From: JAGVYE01 sp964502785
Lineage (GTDB): Archaea; Nanobdellota; Nanobdellia; Woesearchaeales; GW2011-AR9
Direction: 5' to 3'
Assembly (NCBI GenBank): GCA_964502785.1
Contig: CAZCXW010000017.1
Coordinates: 1-23,514 of the forward strand
DNA length: 23,514 nt
Numbering within the stretch: position 1 is the stretch's first letter; each line of letters begins with the position of its first letter. The notes below the pieces were generated by a model. It was not told the origin of the DNA and searched no databases. It worked only from the letters and a program-made list of their open reading frames with translations. The translations under genes and the position numbers were made by a program. Positions 14,088 through 21,719 of this stretch are shown here, in pieces.

Positions 14088-14678
14088 CTAAGAAATACTC
14101 TTTTCCCCATACTCCAGAACAATCTTATCCTTCTCCTGAGGAATATACCTATCAAGCACTGTTTCTTCACCATTGACTCGGAGAGTAAGCGTTTTCTCGG
14201 CATCGCTGCAATAAGAAATTTCTCCCATAGACAAACATTGCGTATCCAAACGCAGATTCATCTTCTCCAAGACTTGCTGGAGCGTTAAGCGGGAAGAAAA
14301 CAGTCGTATAGTACCGCCAACGATTTTAACAAAAATGGCTTGTGGATCAAGCCGCGATGCAATATCTATTTTATCTCCATCAACAACTACATCCAACGAG
14401 AATGTTACAGGATTCTCCTGAAATTCGTAATATGACAATTCCTCACAGCTATTCTGCTGACAAAGATTTTCTGTACAAAGAACGGCTGTTGGCTTTTCAC
14501 CGCAGACTAAATAACAATCGGCATCTGTCCGGCAAAGGCGCGGTTCCGCCGTTTCAATTGGCTGGTTGCCATTAGTATTACTGAACAAAAATTGAGGAAC
14601 AGTAAACCCAACAACGAGAAGCACCAAGAATGTTATCACCAGCATTTTCCGTAAAAGTTCCTTCTTTTGAGCTTGCAT
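14088..14678 (-). CDS. Single-span Cys-rich protein, unknown
   Basis: A 196-aa protein with a basic N-terminus and one hydrophobic span (about 12-31); the remainder is probably outside. A six-Cys cluster follows (49, 55, 59, 68, 73, 78: CRTDADC, CTENLC, NSC), similar to the Cys cluster of the three-span protein at 2276-3721. The C-terminal half (about 125-196) has LQQVLEKMNLRLDTQCL, a YCSD segment, VNGEETVLDRYIP and a KIVLEYG ending. This series recurs in small DPANN membrane proteins as far as I recall, but no function is known to me. CTTAAAAAG (about 14700-14708, plus-strand numbering) lies about 26 nt upstream. It ends 18 nt from mutL, facing it. Confidence 0.66.
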   Translation of the reverse strand: MQAQKKELLRKMLVITFLVLLVVGFTVPQFLFSNTNGNQPIETAEPRLCRTDADCYLVCGEKPTAVLCTENLCQQNSCEELSYYEFQENPVTFSLDVVVDGDKIDIASRLDPQAIFVKIVGGTIRLFSSRLTLQQVLEKMNLRLDTQCLSMGEISYCSDAEKTLTLRVNGEETVLDRYIPQEKDKIVLEYGEKSIS

Positions 14679-14723
14679 AAATCAAAAAATAAAAAAGAAC
14701 TTAAAAAGCTTTCCTTTAACGCC

Positions 14724-15860
14724 CTACTTCACGACAATAACACCGGCCATTCCCCGCCAGGCTTCGCAGCTGCTGCAGGAAAAAGCAAAGGAACCTTCTT
14801 TATCTGCTGTGAATTCCACCGTCGTTATGCCTTTAACTTCTTTCTCTACGTTTAATTCAGGGATACTAAACGTAAAATCTAAACTCTGGGGATTGACAGT
14901 AAGAGTCACCGTATCCCCTTTTTCAACGATGACCATATCAGGAGAAAACAGCCAGCGTTTGGCATTGATACTCACTTCTTTCTTAGCAGCAGCTTTTTCA
15001 TTTCGAACTTCGGGCTCTTCAAGAACCACCGCAGCATTCTTTGAAACATCCCCGACGACTTCAATTTCATCAGACTCGCCTAATGTCGAGATTTCACCCA
15101 CCGTAGAGTTAGCTCCTTCCGCTTCATCTAAAGAAGCTTCCGCTCCTCCCTGTACTGCCAAGGAAACAGACGGATCATAACCCACCGGGAAAAAAAGTGT
15201 TCCATCTTTTGTCATATAAGAATCAACAGACTGTCCCGCAACGGAAAACGTTATCTTATAGAGATTACCTGCGTCAACTGCCTTCTCAACCGTAGCTAGG
15301 AACGGCGGCTGCACTAAATTTGTATTGACATATTCAGTCGCTTTCTTCTCCGCATCTGCTAAAGAAATGCTTTTTCCTCCTGCTGCGCTCTTGGAAAAAG
15401 TAAACCCATTGGTTAATACAGAAAAAAGGAGTAAAATAACAACGATTCCCGTAATGGCTTTCCATGTAGAAATCTCTTTAAAAAATCCTGAATTATGACT
15501 ATCATTTGCCCAAGGATCCACAGGGGGGGAAGCCCGTTCTACTTTAACTTTTGCTGCTTTTAAAACCGACTCCTCATTTTTAAGCTGGTTTTCATCTTTT
15601 AAAGAAGTAATTTTAACGTCATCCGTTTCTTCAGCATCGACATCACTCCCGGATTTACCAACGCTTTTTTTATTCCCTTTGGCAACAACATTTTTCGATT
15701 TAGGATAAAGAGAGCTTTTCTTATCAGAAAGAGATTCTTTCAACTCTTTTTTTAATTCAAATTTATCCTCTTCTCCTGCTTGCTCTGGAACACTTTCCTC
15801 ATCCACAAACTCCTCACCGAAATAAGACTCATCAATTTCATCCAAATGCTTCTGTTCCAT
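14724..15860 (-). CDS. Membrane-anchored cupredoxin-like protein with no His ligands
   Basis: A 378-aa protein. A charged, low-complexity cytosolic N-terminus (1-130) is followed by one span (about 133-154), a module (about 165-228; LADAEKKATEYVNTNLV, YMTKDGTLFFP) like the one that precedes DsbA/thioredoxin domains in DPANN and CPR proteins, an acidic linker (about 238-290), and a C-terminal cupredoxin fold (about 293-378; SPDMVIVEKGDTVTL, DFTFSIPELNV, VEFTADKEGSF). The copper site is abnormal: the usual first His is Phe, and the loop reads CSSCEAWRGM, with Cys362, Cys365 and Met371 but no His. Start: ATG 15860 behind a strong GGGAGGGG Shine-Dalgarno (15868-15875), with TATA-like sequence at 15901-15918. 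Confidence 0.78.
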   Translation of the reverse strand: MEQKHLDEIDESYFGEEFVDEESVPEQAGEEDKFELKKELKESLSDKKSSLYPKSKNVVAKGNKKSVGKSGSDVDAEETDDVKITSLKDENQLKNEESVLKAAKVKVERASPPVDPWANDSHNSGFFKEISTWKAITGIVVILLLFSVLTNGFTFSKSAAGGKSISLADAEKKATEYVNTNLVQPPFLATVEKAVDAGNLYKITFSVAGQSVDSYMTKDGTLFFPVGYDPSVSLAVQGGAEASLDEAEGANSTVGEISTLGESDEIEVVGDVSKNAAVVLEEPEVRNEKAAAKKEVSINAKRWLFSPDMVIVEKGDTVTLTVNPQSLDFTFSIPELNVEKEVKGITTVEFTADKEGSFAFSCSSCEAWRGMAGVIVVK

Positions 15861-15927
15861 TCTATATCCCCTCCCTTTTGCTGGAGACGAATAAAAGCAG
15901 ATTATAAATATTTATATGATTAAAACA

Positions 15928-15943
15928 ATAATCTAAAGATTAT
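15928..15943. promoter_or_regulatory. 16-bp dyad in a divergent promoter region
   Basis: ATAATCT-AA-AGATTAT is a perfect 7-bp dyad. It lies between the TATA box of the cupredoxin gene (minus, 15901-15918) and that of the nucleotidyltransferase gene (plus, about 16008-16016). It could be a shared operator; AT-only composition makes chance plausible. Confidence 0.3.
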
Positions 15944-16038
15944 ATACTCAAAGCATACAAACAAACTCAAAAAGAGAGAATTACTTATTCTGAAGTGGTT
16001 AATAAATCTTAATAACTATAACCTCTCTATGAAAACTT

Positions 16039-16848
16039 ATGGACTTTCGTATCCAGAGAAAGGAGAATGAAAACCTTCACAAGTATCCTACTACAGATTT
16101 AAGTACAGCCAAAAGTTTTGCCGACCAGCTGCAAAAAGAATTGCAAAGCTTTTTGCTAGGAATAGTGGTCTTTGGCAGTTCTGTCCGCCGGGAAACAACG
16201 GAAAAAAGCGATATTGACCTTCTTATCGTTATTGACGACGTAGGCATGGTTATCTCCGAAGCAGTAATTGAAGGGTATCGCATTATCATTGAAAATTTAG
16301 TTCGACATATATCACTAAAATTACATATTACATCTATGACTTTCAGTTCTTTCTGGGAACACGCCAAAGCGGGAGATCCGGTCGTTGTCAATATCCTTCG
16401 TGATGGAATTGCTCTCTATGATACAGGATTTTTCAATCCTCTGCAGCAGCTTCTGCGGCAAGGACGAATTAGACCTTCCGAAGAGAGTATTTGGCGTTAT
16501 TACGGAAGAGCTCCAAAAACATTGATTAACTCTAAATGGCACGTCCTGCAGGCGACTCTTGACCTTTATTGGGCGGTCATCGACTCTGCTCATGCCGCTC
16601 TGATGCGTGCTGATCAAGTACCACCTACCCCCGAACATGTTGCTGATCTTCTCGAAAAAGTATACGTGCGGCACAAATTATTAGAAAAGAAATACGTAGA
16701 GACTATGAGAAAGTTCTACAAAATCAACAAAGAGATCACCCATCGTGAAATTCAGGAGATAAAAGGTCCAGAATACGAAAAATTATATGCCGAAGCAGAT
16801 GAATTTGTGAAACACATGAAGAAATTGATTGAGAAAGGGAAATTCTGA
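16039..16848 (+). CDS. Nucleotidyltransferase (MNT-type) fused to a HEPN-like helical domain
   Basis: A 269-aa protein. The N-terminal polymerase-beta-type nucleotidyltransferase domain carries the hallmark FGSSVRRETTEKSDIDLLIV: G46-S47 and the metal Asp pair D58/D60. The C-terminal 120 residues (about 145-269) are all helical with RHKLLEKKYVETMRKFYK and ITHREI, like HEPN domains fused to such transferases (kanamycin-nucleotidyltransferase layout). No clean RxxxxH ribonuclease motif is seen. Separate MNT and HEPN genes form toxin-antitoxin pairs that AMPylate; in a fusion the role may be modification of an RNA, protein or small molecule. CTTAATAAC (16008-16016), 27 nt upstream, supports ATG 16039; ATG 16029 is in another frame. 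Confidence 0.8.
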   Translation: MDFRIQRKENENLHKYPTTDLSTAKSFADQLQKELQSFLLGIVVFGSSVRRETTEKSDIDLLIVIDDVGMVISEAVIEGYRIIIENLVRHISLKLHITSMTFSSFWEHAKAGDPVVVNILRDGIALYDTGFFNPLQQLLRQGRIRPSEESIWRYYGRAPKTLINSKWHVLQATLDLYWAVIDSAHAALMRADQVPPTPEHVADLLEKVYVRHKLLEKKYVETMRKFYKINKEITHREIQEIKGPEYEKLYAEADEFVKHMKKLIEKGKF

Positions 16849-16868
16849 AGAGTCAAAGAAAAATTAGA

Positions 16869-17282
16869 TTACAATTGTATGCCTGTAAGAGAATATAGAG
16901 TAGCCTGCGGTTCTGTCCAAAAATAGTAGATTAATATGCTATCGTTGCCTATATGACCATCGTGAATGTGATATAATTCATGCCGCACGGCAGGCCTGCA
17001 AGCAAATTCGCCCCCCACCACGATCTTAAGTTCCCCTTCTTTTGTTATTCCTGAAAAGCTGATAGGTGTATCGCTCAGAACGGCTTTAATATTTTGGGTA
17101 TTTCCTAATTTCCTTTTTTCCTGTCCTAAGATTACTTCTAATTCACTCTGCGAAGATATTTTATCAGAAATATTTGAAGCTAATGTATTAACACCAAATA
17201 ATAAAGCCAAGTACAGGACTGCTGAAGCAGTAGCTGCTTTCAAAGGACGAGAGGTAAGAGTATACATTTCGACGAAATTCAT
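16869..17282 (-). CDS. Small membrane-anchored HExxH putative metallopeptidase
   Basis: A 137-aa protein. One N-terminal hydrophobic segment (about 15-35) serves as anchor or signal. A predicted soluble domain follows. It contains RHELYHIHDGH: H101-E102-x-x-H105 is a canonical zinc-peptidase motif, with a possible third ligand at E124 (WTEPQATLYS) or H110. The spacing to E124 resembles the HExxH...E layout of gluzincin peptidases, but the domain is far smaller than the usual M48 core and ends 13 residues later. Either it is a minimal peptidase or a remnant. Start ATG 17282 has a TATA-like CTTTAAAAAT about 27 nt upstream. Convergent to the nucleotidyltransferase gene (20-nt gap), divergent from gltX. 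Confidence 0.62.
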   Translation of the reverse strand: MNFVEMYTLTSRPLKAATASAVLYLALLFGVNTLASNISDKISSQSELEVILGQEKRKLGNTQNIKAVLSDTPISFSGITKEGELKIVVGGEFACRPAVRHELYHIHDGHIGNDSILIYYFWTEPQATLYSLTGIQL

Positions 17283-17375
17283 TGAACTGCAATAAGCAAT
17301 GTACTTTAAAAATATTAAGAAAAAAAATCGTCAAAACAAAAACCTTTAAGAATCTCCGCATAATTCTAAGTATTG

Positions 17376-19130
17376 ATGAAAGTTTCAAAAGTGGCAAAAG
17401 AGAATCTTACAGGCGCTAAAAACCATAAGGACAGTAACAATTATCCTATTATTTTCAAACATGCGCTTAAAAATGCATTTGAATTCGCGGGAAAAGTCAA
17501 TAAAAATGTGGTTCTTGGGCAGACATTGCGCGAAAAACCTGAGTTAAAAAACAATGTGCCGCAACTAATGAAAGAAATTGAACAAGTTAGTAAAGAAGTT
17601 GAAACACTATCAGCAGAGCAGATATCGCAAGAACTACAGAAAAAAGCGCCAGAACTTTTGCAGAAAGAAGAGAAAATTGAAGGGCCACTTAAACTCCTGC
17701 CCAATGCAAAGAAAGGAAAAGTAGTGGTAAGGATTGCGCCATCGCCCTCTGGACCATTACATATCGGTCATGCTTATGGGACTTCGCTGAATAACGAATA
17801 CGCCAAAATGTACCAAGGTAAATTAATCTTGAGGATTGAAGATACAAATGCAGAGAATATCTATCCTCCAGCCTATGAACTTATTGAGCGGGATGCGCAA
17901 TGGCTCACCAACCAAGGTATAAGCCAAGTCGTTGTGCAATCCACAAGATTAGGAATTTATTATGATTATGCGGAAAAGTTGGTCCAGATGGGAAAAGCGT
18001 ACGTATGCATGTGCGACGCTGAAGAATGGAAAGAACTGAAGAATCAAAAAAAAGCTTGTCCTTGCCGAAATCTAACGATAAAGGAGAACACGCAAAGATA
18101 TGCAAAAATGTTTAACGAATATGCAGAAGGAGAAGCAGTGTTAAGATTAAAAACAGATATTGAACATAAAAACCCCGCGATGCGCGATTTTGGCATCATG
18201 AGAATTGTCGAACATGTCCATCCTAAAACCGGGAAGGAGCAAAGAGTCTGGCCATTGATGGTATATTCGGTCGCTATCGATGATCATTTGCTCGGTGTAA
18301 CCCATGTCCTCAATGGAAAAGATCACGCTGATAACGCAGCAAAGGAAAAAATGATTATGGAATGTTTTGACTGGAAAAGTCCGGAGTATAAACACTGGGG
18401 AAGGATAAATTTTGAAGGATTTGAATTAAGCACGACAAAAACGAAACAAGCCATTGCCCAAGGCCAATATGACGGTTGGGACGATATCCGCCTCCCATTT
18501 CTTCCTGCTTTGCGCCGGCGAGGATATCAGCCAGACGCTTTTCGTCATTTCGCCATAGAAATCGGCTTAAGCCTTAATGATAAAACGGTCACTGTCCAAG
18601 AATTTTGGAAAATGATTGATGCCTTTAACAAAGAAATCATTGAACCGAAAGCTAACCGTTATTTCTTTATCGAAAAACCGATCCTAATCCAAATTAAAAA
18701 TGTTCCCGAGAAAGAAGTATCTTTAGATTTACATCCAGACTTTCCAGAGAGAGGAAAAAGAACTTTCATAGTTGATGGAAATGTCTCTATCGCTGAAAAA
18801 GATCTTCAAAGCCTTACAGAAGGAGATATTCACCGCCTTATGGACTATTGTAATTTTACTGTTAAAAAAAACTCTTTCCATTTTCTTTCGTTTGATTACA
18901 ACGAATACAAGAATGCCGATAAAAAAGGAAAAATCATCCATTGGCTTCCGATAAACCAGACAATGGAAGGGGAAATCCATCTGCTTGACGGCACCTGTAT
19001 ATTAGGATTAGGAGAAAAATTGCTTGCAAACCTTAAAGAAGGAGACATTATTCAATTAGAACGCATGTTTTTTGCTCGTGTTGATAAAAAAGAAAAAAAT
19101 AAAATAGTGTTGTGGTATCTGCACAAATAA
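17376..19130 (+). CDS. gltX: Glutamyl-tRNA synthetase, archaeal type (class I)
   Basis: Attaches glutamate to tRNA-Glu; archaeal enzymes usually also misacylate tRNA-Gln for later amidation. The 584-aa product has the archaeal N-terminal extension (about 1-110), the class I signature PSPSGPLHIGHAYG (HIGH 129-132), a zinc-like CMCDAEEWKEL...CPC segment, and the KMSKS-equivalent loop LSTTKTK (351-357). A beta-barrel anticodon-binding half follows from about 400 and is of the GlnRS-like type, unlike bacterial GluRS. TTG 17373 is in frame, but ATG 17376 is preferred, with CTTTAAG (about 17344-17350) some 28 nt upstream. The next gene follows after 24 nt and is probably cotranscribed. Confidence 0.95.
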   Translation: MKVSKVAKENLTGAKNHKDSNNYPIIFKHALKNAFEFAGKVNKNVVLGQTLREKPELKNNVPQLMKEIEQVSKEVETLSAEQISQELQKKAPELLQKEEKIEGPLKLLPNAKKGKVVVRIAPSPSGPLHIGHAYGTSLNNEYAKMYQGKLILRIEDTNAENIYPPAYELIERDAQWLTNQGISQVVVQSTRLGIYYDYAEKLVQMGKAYVCMCDAEEWKELKNQKKACPCRNLTIKENTQRYAKMFNEYAEGEAVLRLKTDIEHKNPAMRDFGIMRIVEHVHPKTGKEQRVWPLMVYSVAIDDHLLGVTHVLNGKDHADNAAKEKMIMECFDWKSPEYKHWGRINFEGFELSTTKTKQAIAQGQYDGWDDIRLPFLPALRRRGYQPDAFRHFAIEIGLSLNDKTVTVQEFWKMIDAFNKEIIEPKANRYFFIEKPILIQIKNVPEKEVSLDLHPDFPERGKRTFIVDGNVSIAEKDLQSLTEGDIHRLMDYCNFTVKKNSFHFLSFDYNEYKNADKKGKIIHWLPINQTMEGEIHLLDGTCILGLGEKLLANLKEGDIIQLERMFFARVDKKEKNKIVLWYLHK

Positions 19131-19154
19131 CAAAGAGAAAAAGGGGGTTTAAAG

Positions 19155-19637
19155 ATGGGAAAAATTTCAAGGGATACGCCGTTAGTAGAGCTTACGCTGC
19201 GAAGATATGAAAAACCAACGATGAATGATCGTGATTTGGTGCGCAAGTTTTGTTTATCCGTAGGGTTATTACAGCCAGGAGACTCACGCGATGTTGTTGT
19301 CGATGTCTTTCATCAATTATTGCTCGCCAGACAGCGGCGGGAAGAATTACATTCAGAAGAGATTAAGAACTTAGTGATGAACTACCGAAAAAACAGCAAG
19401 CTGCCCATGTTAGGCATTGCTTCTTCTAATATTAGACGCCAATTAAAACGCCTTAAAGATTTGCATTTGATAGAAACGAACGCAAACCTGTATCGCATTA
19501 CCGAATGGGGAGAATTATCGGAAATCTTTGAAGAGAAAGTCGAAAATTTCCTCCTTAAATCGGTGATGGGCAGGGTAAAAGAATATGTAGAAAAGCTAGA
19601 TAAAGAGTTCTCAAGCTCGAAGGAAGAAGAGATGTGA
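19155..19637 (+). CDS. Archaeal winged-helix predicted transcription regulator (COG1318-like)
   Basis: A 160-aa basic protein. The N-terminus has LTLRRYEKP and LVRKFCLSVGLLQPGDSRDVVVDVF (about 13-52). The middle has a helix-turn-helix (about 60-105), with SNIRRQLKRLKDLHLIE as recognition helix and LYRITEWGELSEIFEEK as the wing and following helix. This order matches an archaea-only predicted regulator family; the assignment is from memory of the pattern. A GGGGG Shine-Dalgarno (19143-19147) sits 7 nt before ATG 19155. No separate promoter is visible in the 24 nt after gltX, so cotranscription with it is likely. Targets are unknown. Confidence 0.72.
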   Translation: MGKISRDTPLVELTLRRYEKPTMNDRDLVRKFCLSVGLLQPGDSRDVVVDVFHQLLLARQRREELHSEEIKNLVMNYRKNSKLPMLGIASSNIRRQLKRLKDLHLIETNANLYRITEWGELSEIFEEKVENFLLKSVMGRVKEYVEKLDKEFSSSKEEEM

Positions 19638-19664
19638 TTTGTTTAACCTTCTTTTAAGTTATGA

Positions 19665-19719
19665 GAAATTCACCGAAAGCGTCTCACCCCGCCATACATG
19701 GGCAGGGCTTTCTGGTTTC
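19665..19719. repeat. Structured hairpin in the gap after the winged-helix gene
   Basis: GAAATTCACCGAAAGC (19665-19680) pairs imperfectly with GCTTTCTGGTTTC (19707-19719); inside, CCCGCCAT pairs with ATGGGCAGGG, leaving a small ACA-type loop. The fold is more GC-rich than its surroundings. It could be the terminator region of the gltX transcript or a small RNA; neither strand shows a tRNA or box C/D pattern. Confidence 0.4.
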
Positions 19720-19768
19720 ATTGTGTAAGATATTTAAACCCACAAAAGGTAATAAAAATAAAAAACAT

Positions 19769-20032
19769 CTAAACAATATCTTCTTCCGCAACAACGATGT
19801 AATCACCAGAAGCGATAACCGCTGAAAAAGGAATTAATATTTCTCCTTCTTTGGTTTTTTCCAGTTCTAAACGATCGGTATAAGAAGTTGGATTTCTCAA
19901 TAAGAGGTGGATTAACTCTCCCGAGCCAACCTCAAAGATCAAATCACCCACTTCTCCAAACTTTTTTCCTGATTTTGAGACTATTGTTTTCCCTAAAAGT
20001 TCTTTAGAATATACTTTCTCTTTTTCCGCCAT
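19769..20032 (-). CDS. PRC-barrel domain protein
   Basis: An 87-aa protein that is essentially one PRC-barrel: LLGKTIVSKSGKKFGEVGDLIFEVGSGELIHLLL, then ILIPFSAVIASGDYIVV. These small beta-barrels in archaea occur as free-standing proteins of uncertain role, possibly in RNA processing or cell division; the fold recurs in photosynthetic reaction-centre H subunit and RimM. A GAGGGTGAG Shine-Dalgarno precedes ATG 20032, and TTTATATAG (about 20079-20088) gives a short leader. No signal peptide. It stands alone, ending toward the winged-helix gene. Confidence 0.88.
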   Translation of the reverse strand: MAEKEKVYSKELLGKTIVSKSGKKFGEVGDLIFEVGSGELIHLLLRNPTSYTDRLELEKTKEGEILIPFSAVIASGDYIVVAEEDIV

Positions 20033-20160
20033 AAATCACTCACCCTCGCTATAATAATAAATTTCAGAAAGGAAAAGACTATATAAAGTTTGCGGTGGTG
20101 TGATACCATCAAACTAAATGACAGTGTCTTAGGCCTGATGCTTTACTGAGAAGAAATAAC

Positions 20161-21615
20161 CTAAATCATTAACACTTGTTGCTGCCTTTTAACTTTTACT
20201 TTAATCCACTTTGTGTACCCTAAGAATTCGCCTCCTGCCTGTAAAGCCATCGGCTGATTGCTTTGGATGAAAAACTCTTTTCCTTTAAGGGGAATGAGCG
20301 GCGCTTTGGCTATATTTAACTGGGATAAAAAAATCTGCCACAAACGCAATGCTTTATTGAAAACCTGAGAATGGGGATTAACACTTAACATCCCCAGCAT
20401 ATGCTTGTCATCCGGTTCAATGCGTCCTATTAAAGAACGAAGACCGTAGCCAATAAAAGAGATCTTCGCAATAATAAGATTAAAACAATTCTCCCAATAA
20501 TGGCTTTTTCCATCGATAATAGAAGTTATATCATAACTAATACAAGGTCCAAAAGCTACTGCTGTTCCCGCCTTCCAATAATCAGCAAAAGTGTGGTTAG
20601 GTTTCCGCGTCACTTGTTTTATCACTTCAGCATCAATCCCCAGACTTAAGAATCCCGTTAACTTTTTTCCCTTTTCCCATTGTAATTCTAGAATATCCAG
20701 CGGTGTTTCACGAAAATGAAACCGGGAACGCAAATATTCAAAACGTTTCCCTCGATAAAAATAAGAATAGTAAGAATTGCCCGCCCCTAAAGGAAAGAAA
20801 CCTAAACTTTTCTTTTGTAAAGTTTGATTATTCAGAGCACTTTCAAACGTGCCATCGCCGCCCGCAATGATAACTTGCTGCGCATTGCAGACAATTTTGC
20901 CTGCATCTTCAAAAACATCGCCGGAATTGGTTAAATAATAAATCTTTGCCTTCCGACGTAGGGCAAAGCGTCGTAACAAGCGACGGCGATAGGCATCCCT
21001 ATACCCGCCAGACTTCCGATTGGCAAGAATAACCATTTGTTCAGGTTCCACTCTTTTGCCCATTAATTTCCGATTGAGCAATTTTTTTCGATAGACAAAA
21101 CTATAATGAAATAAAGAAACAAGAGCGATGATCATAGTAATAAAAACAAAACTGACAATAACTGCTTTTGTTAACTCCAAGTACTTGCTTTGTGAAAAAA
21201 GAACAATGGTTTCAGCGAGAAGGAGAAAGACAACAAAAAACTGCAGGGAAGTGATGGCCTGGCCATAATAATTACCAATACTGATTTCAACGTCATCTCG
21301 CGATGCTCGCATGCGCAAGTACCCGATGATTACATCCCTGGCAATAAAAAAAATCAAAACTGCGTCTGAAAAAGAGCCGCGGATCGAGAAGACAAACAAC
21401 AAGATAAAAACCACAATCTTATCTGAAAAGGGATGAAGAAAGGATTCCACCTGCTGCTTATGGAACAGAAGGCGTTCCACAAAATCAATGAATACAGAAA
21501 GAAACAACAGCAAGAACGCAAAATATGCGCTTGCCAAGGTTTCCTGATACAAACAAAATATGATAAAAGGAAGTATCGCCAGATGAAAAATGGCCGTGAT
21601 ATTCCGCACTTTCAT
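20161..21615 (-). CDS. Fusion of degenerate CDP-alcohol phosphatidyltransferase-like and diacylglycerol-kinase-like domains
   Basis: A 484-aa protein. Residues 1-175 form a multi-span domain like CDP-alcohol phosphatidyltransferases, but the signature DxxDGxxAR...GxxxDxxxD is eroded: IDFVER (D44; DG replaced by E47-R48) and LHPFSDK (H61 where Asp is usual; D65 kept). Residues about 193-484 form a DAGK/lipid-kinase catalytic domain with VILANRKSGG (195-204), AGGDGTFESALN (251-262) and PLGAGNSYYSYF (275-286). The kinase half looks active and probably phosphorylates a membrane lipid; the membrane half may now bind lipid or anchor the enzyme. CTTATTAAAAC (21637-21647) is 27 nt before ATG 21615. 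Confidence 0.82.
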   Translation of the reverse strand: MKVRNITAIFHLAILPFIIFCLYQETLASAYFAFLLLFLSVFIDFVERLLFHKQQVESFLHPFSDKIVVFILLFVFSIRGSFSDAVLIFFIARDVIIGYLRMRASRDDVEISIGNYYGQAITSLQFFVVFLLLAETIVLFSQSKYLELTKAVIVSFVFITMIIALVSLFHYSFVYRKKLLNRKLMGKRVEPEQMVILANRKSGGYRDAYRRRLLRRFALRRKAKIYYLTNSGDVFEDAGKIVCNAQQVIIAGGDGTFESALNNQTLQKKSLGFFPLGAGNSYYSYFYRGKRFEYLRSRFHFRETPLDILELQWEKGKKLTGFLSLGIDAEVIKQVTRKPNHTFADYWKAGTAVAFGPCISYDITSIIDGKSHYWENCFNLIIAKISFIGYGLRSLIGRIEPDDKHMLGMLSVNPHSQVFNKALRLWQIFLSQLNIAKAPLIPLKGKEFFIQSNQPMALQAGGEFLGYTKWIKVKVKRQQQVLMI

Positions 21616-21719
21616 GCTAAGAGAGCTAGATGGATTCTTATTAAAACTTTCTCTATCTTACCGCGCACATGTCAAAGAAAACCGACCAGCAGTGTATACA
21701 TTGATAGAAAGAACCGATG

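Noticed and set aside
14809..15180. 123-codon open frame on the plus strand inside the cupredoxin gene
   Set aside because: Exact antisense of a well-supported coding region, with no promoter or Shine-Dalgarno and a low-complexity Ser/Thr-rich product.
16029..16070. 13-codon frame from ATG 16029
   Set aside because: Too short, and the nucleotidyltransferase start at 16039 has the better promoter distance.
17373..17375. TTG as start of gltX
   Set aside because: The adjacent ATG at 17376 is the stronger codon and keeps the promoter spacing.
20098..20160. Possible C/D-box RNA (GTGATA, TGATG and CTGA in the gap before the lipid-kinase gene's end)
   Set aside because: The first box deviates from RTGATGA, and only about 5 nt separate the second C-like box from CTGA, too short for a guide region. 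Nothing else is visible in this 128-nt gap apart from the PRC-barrel promoter.
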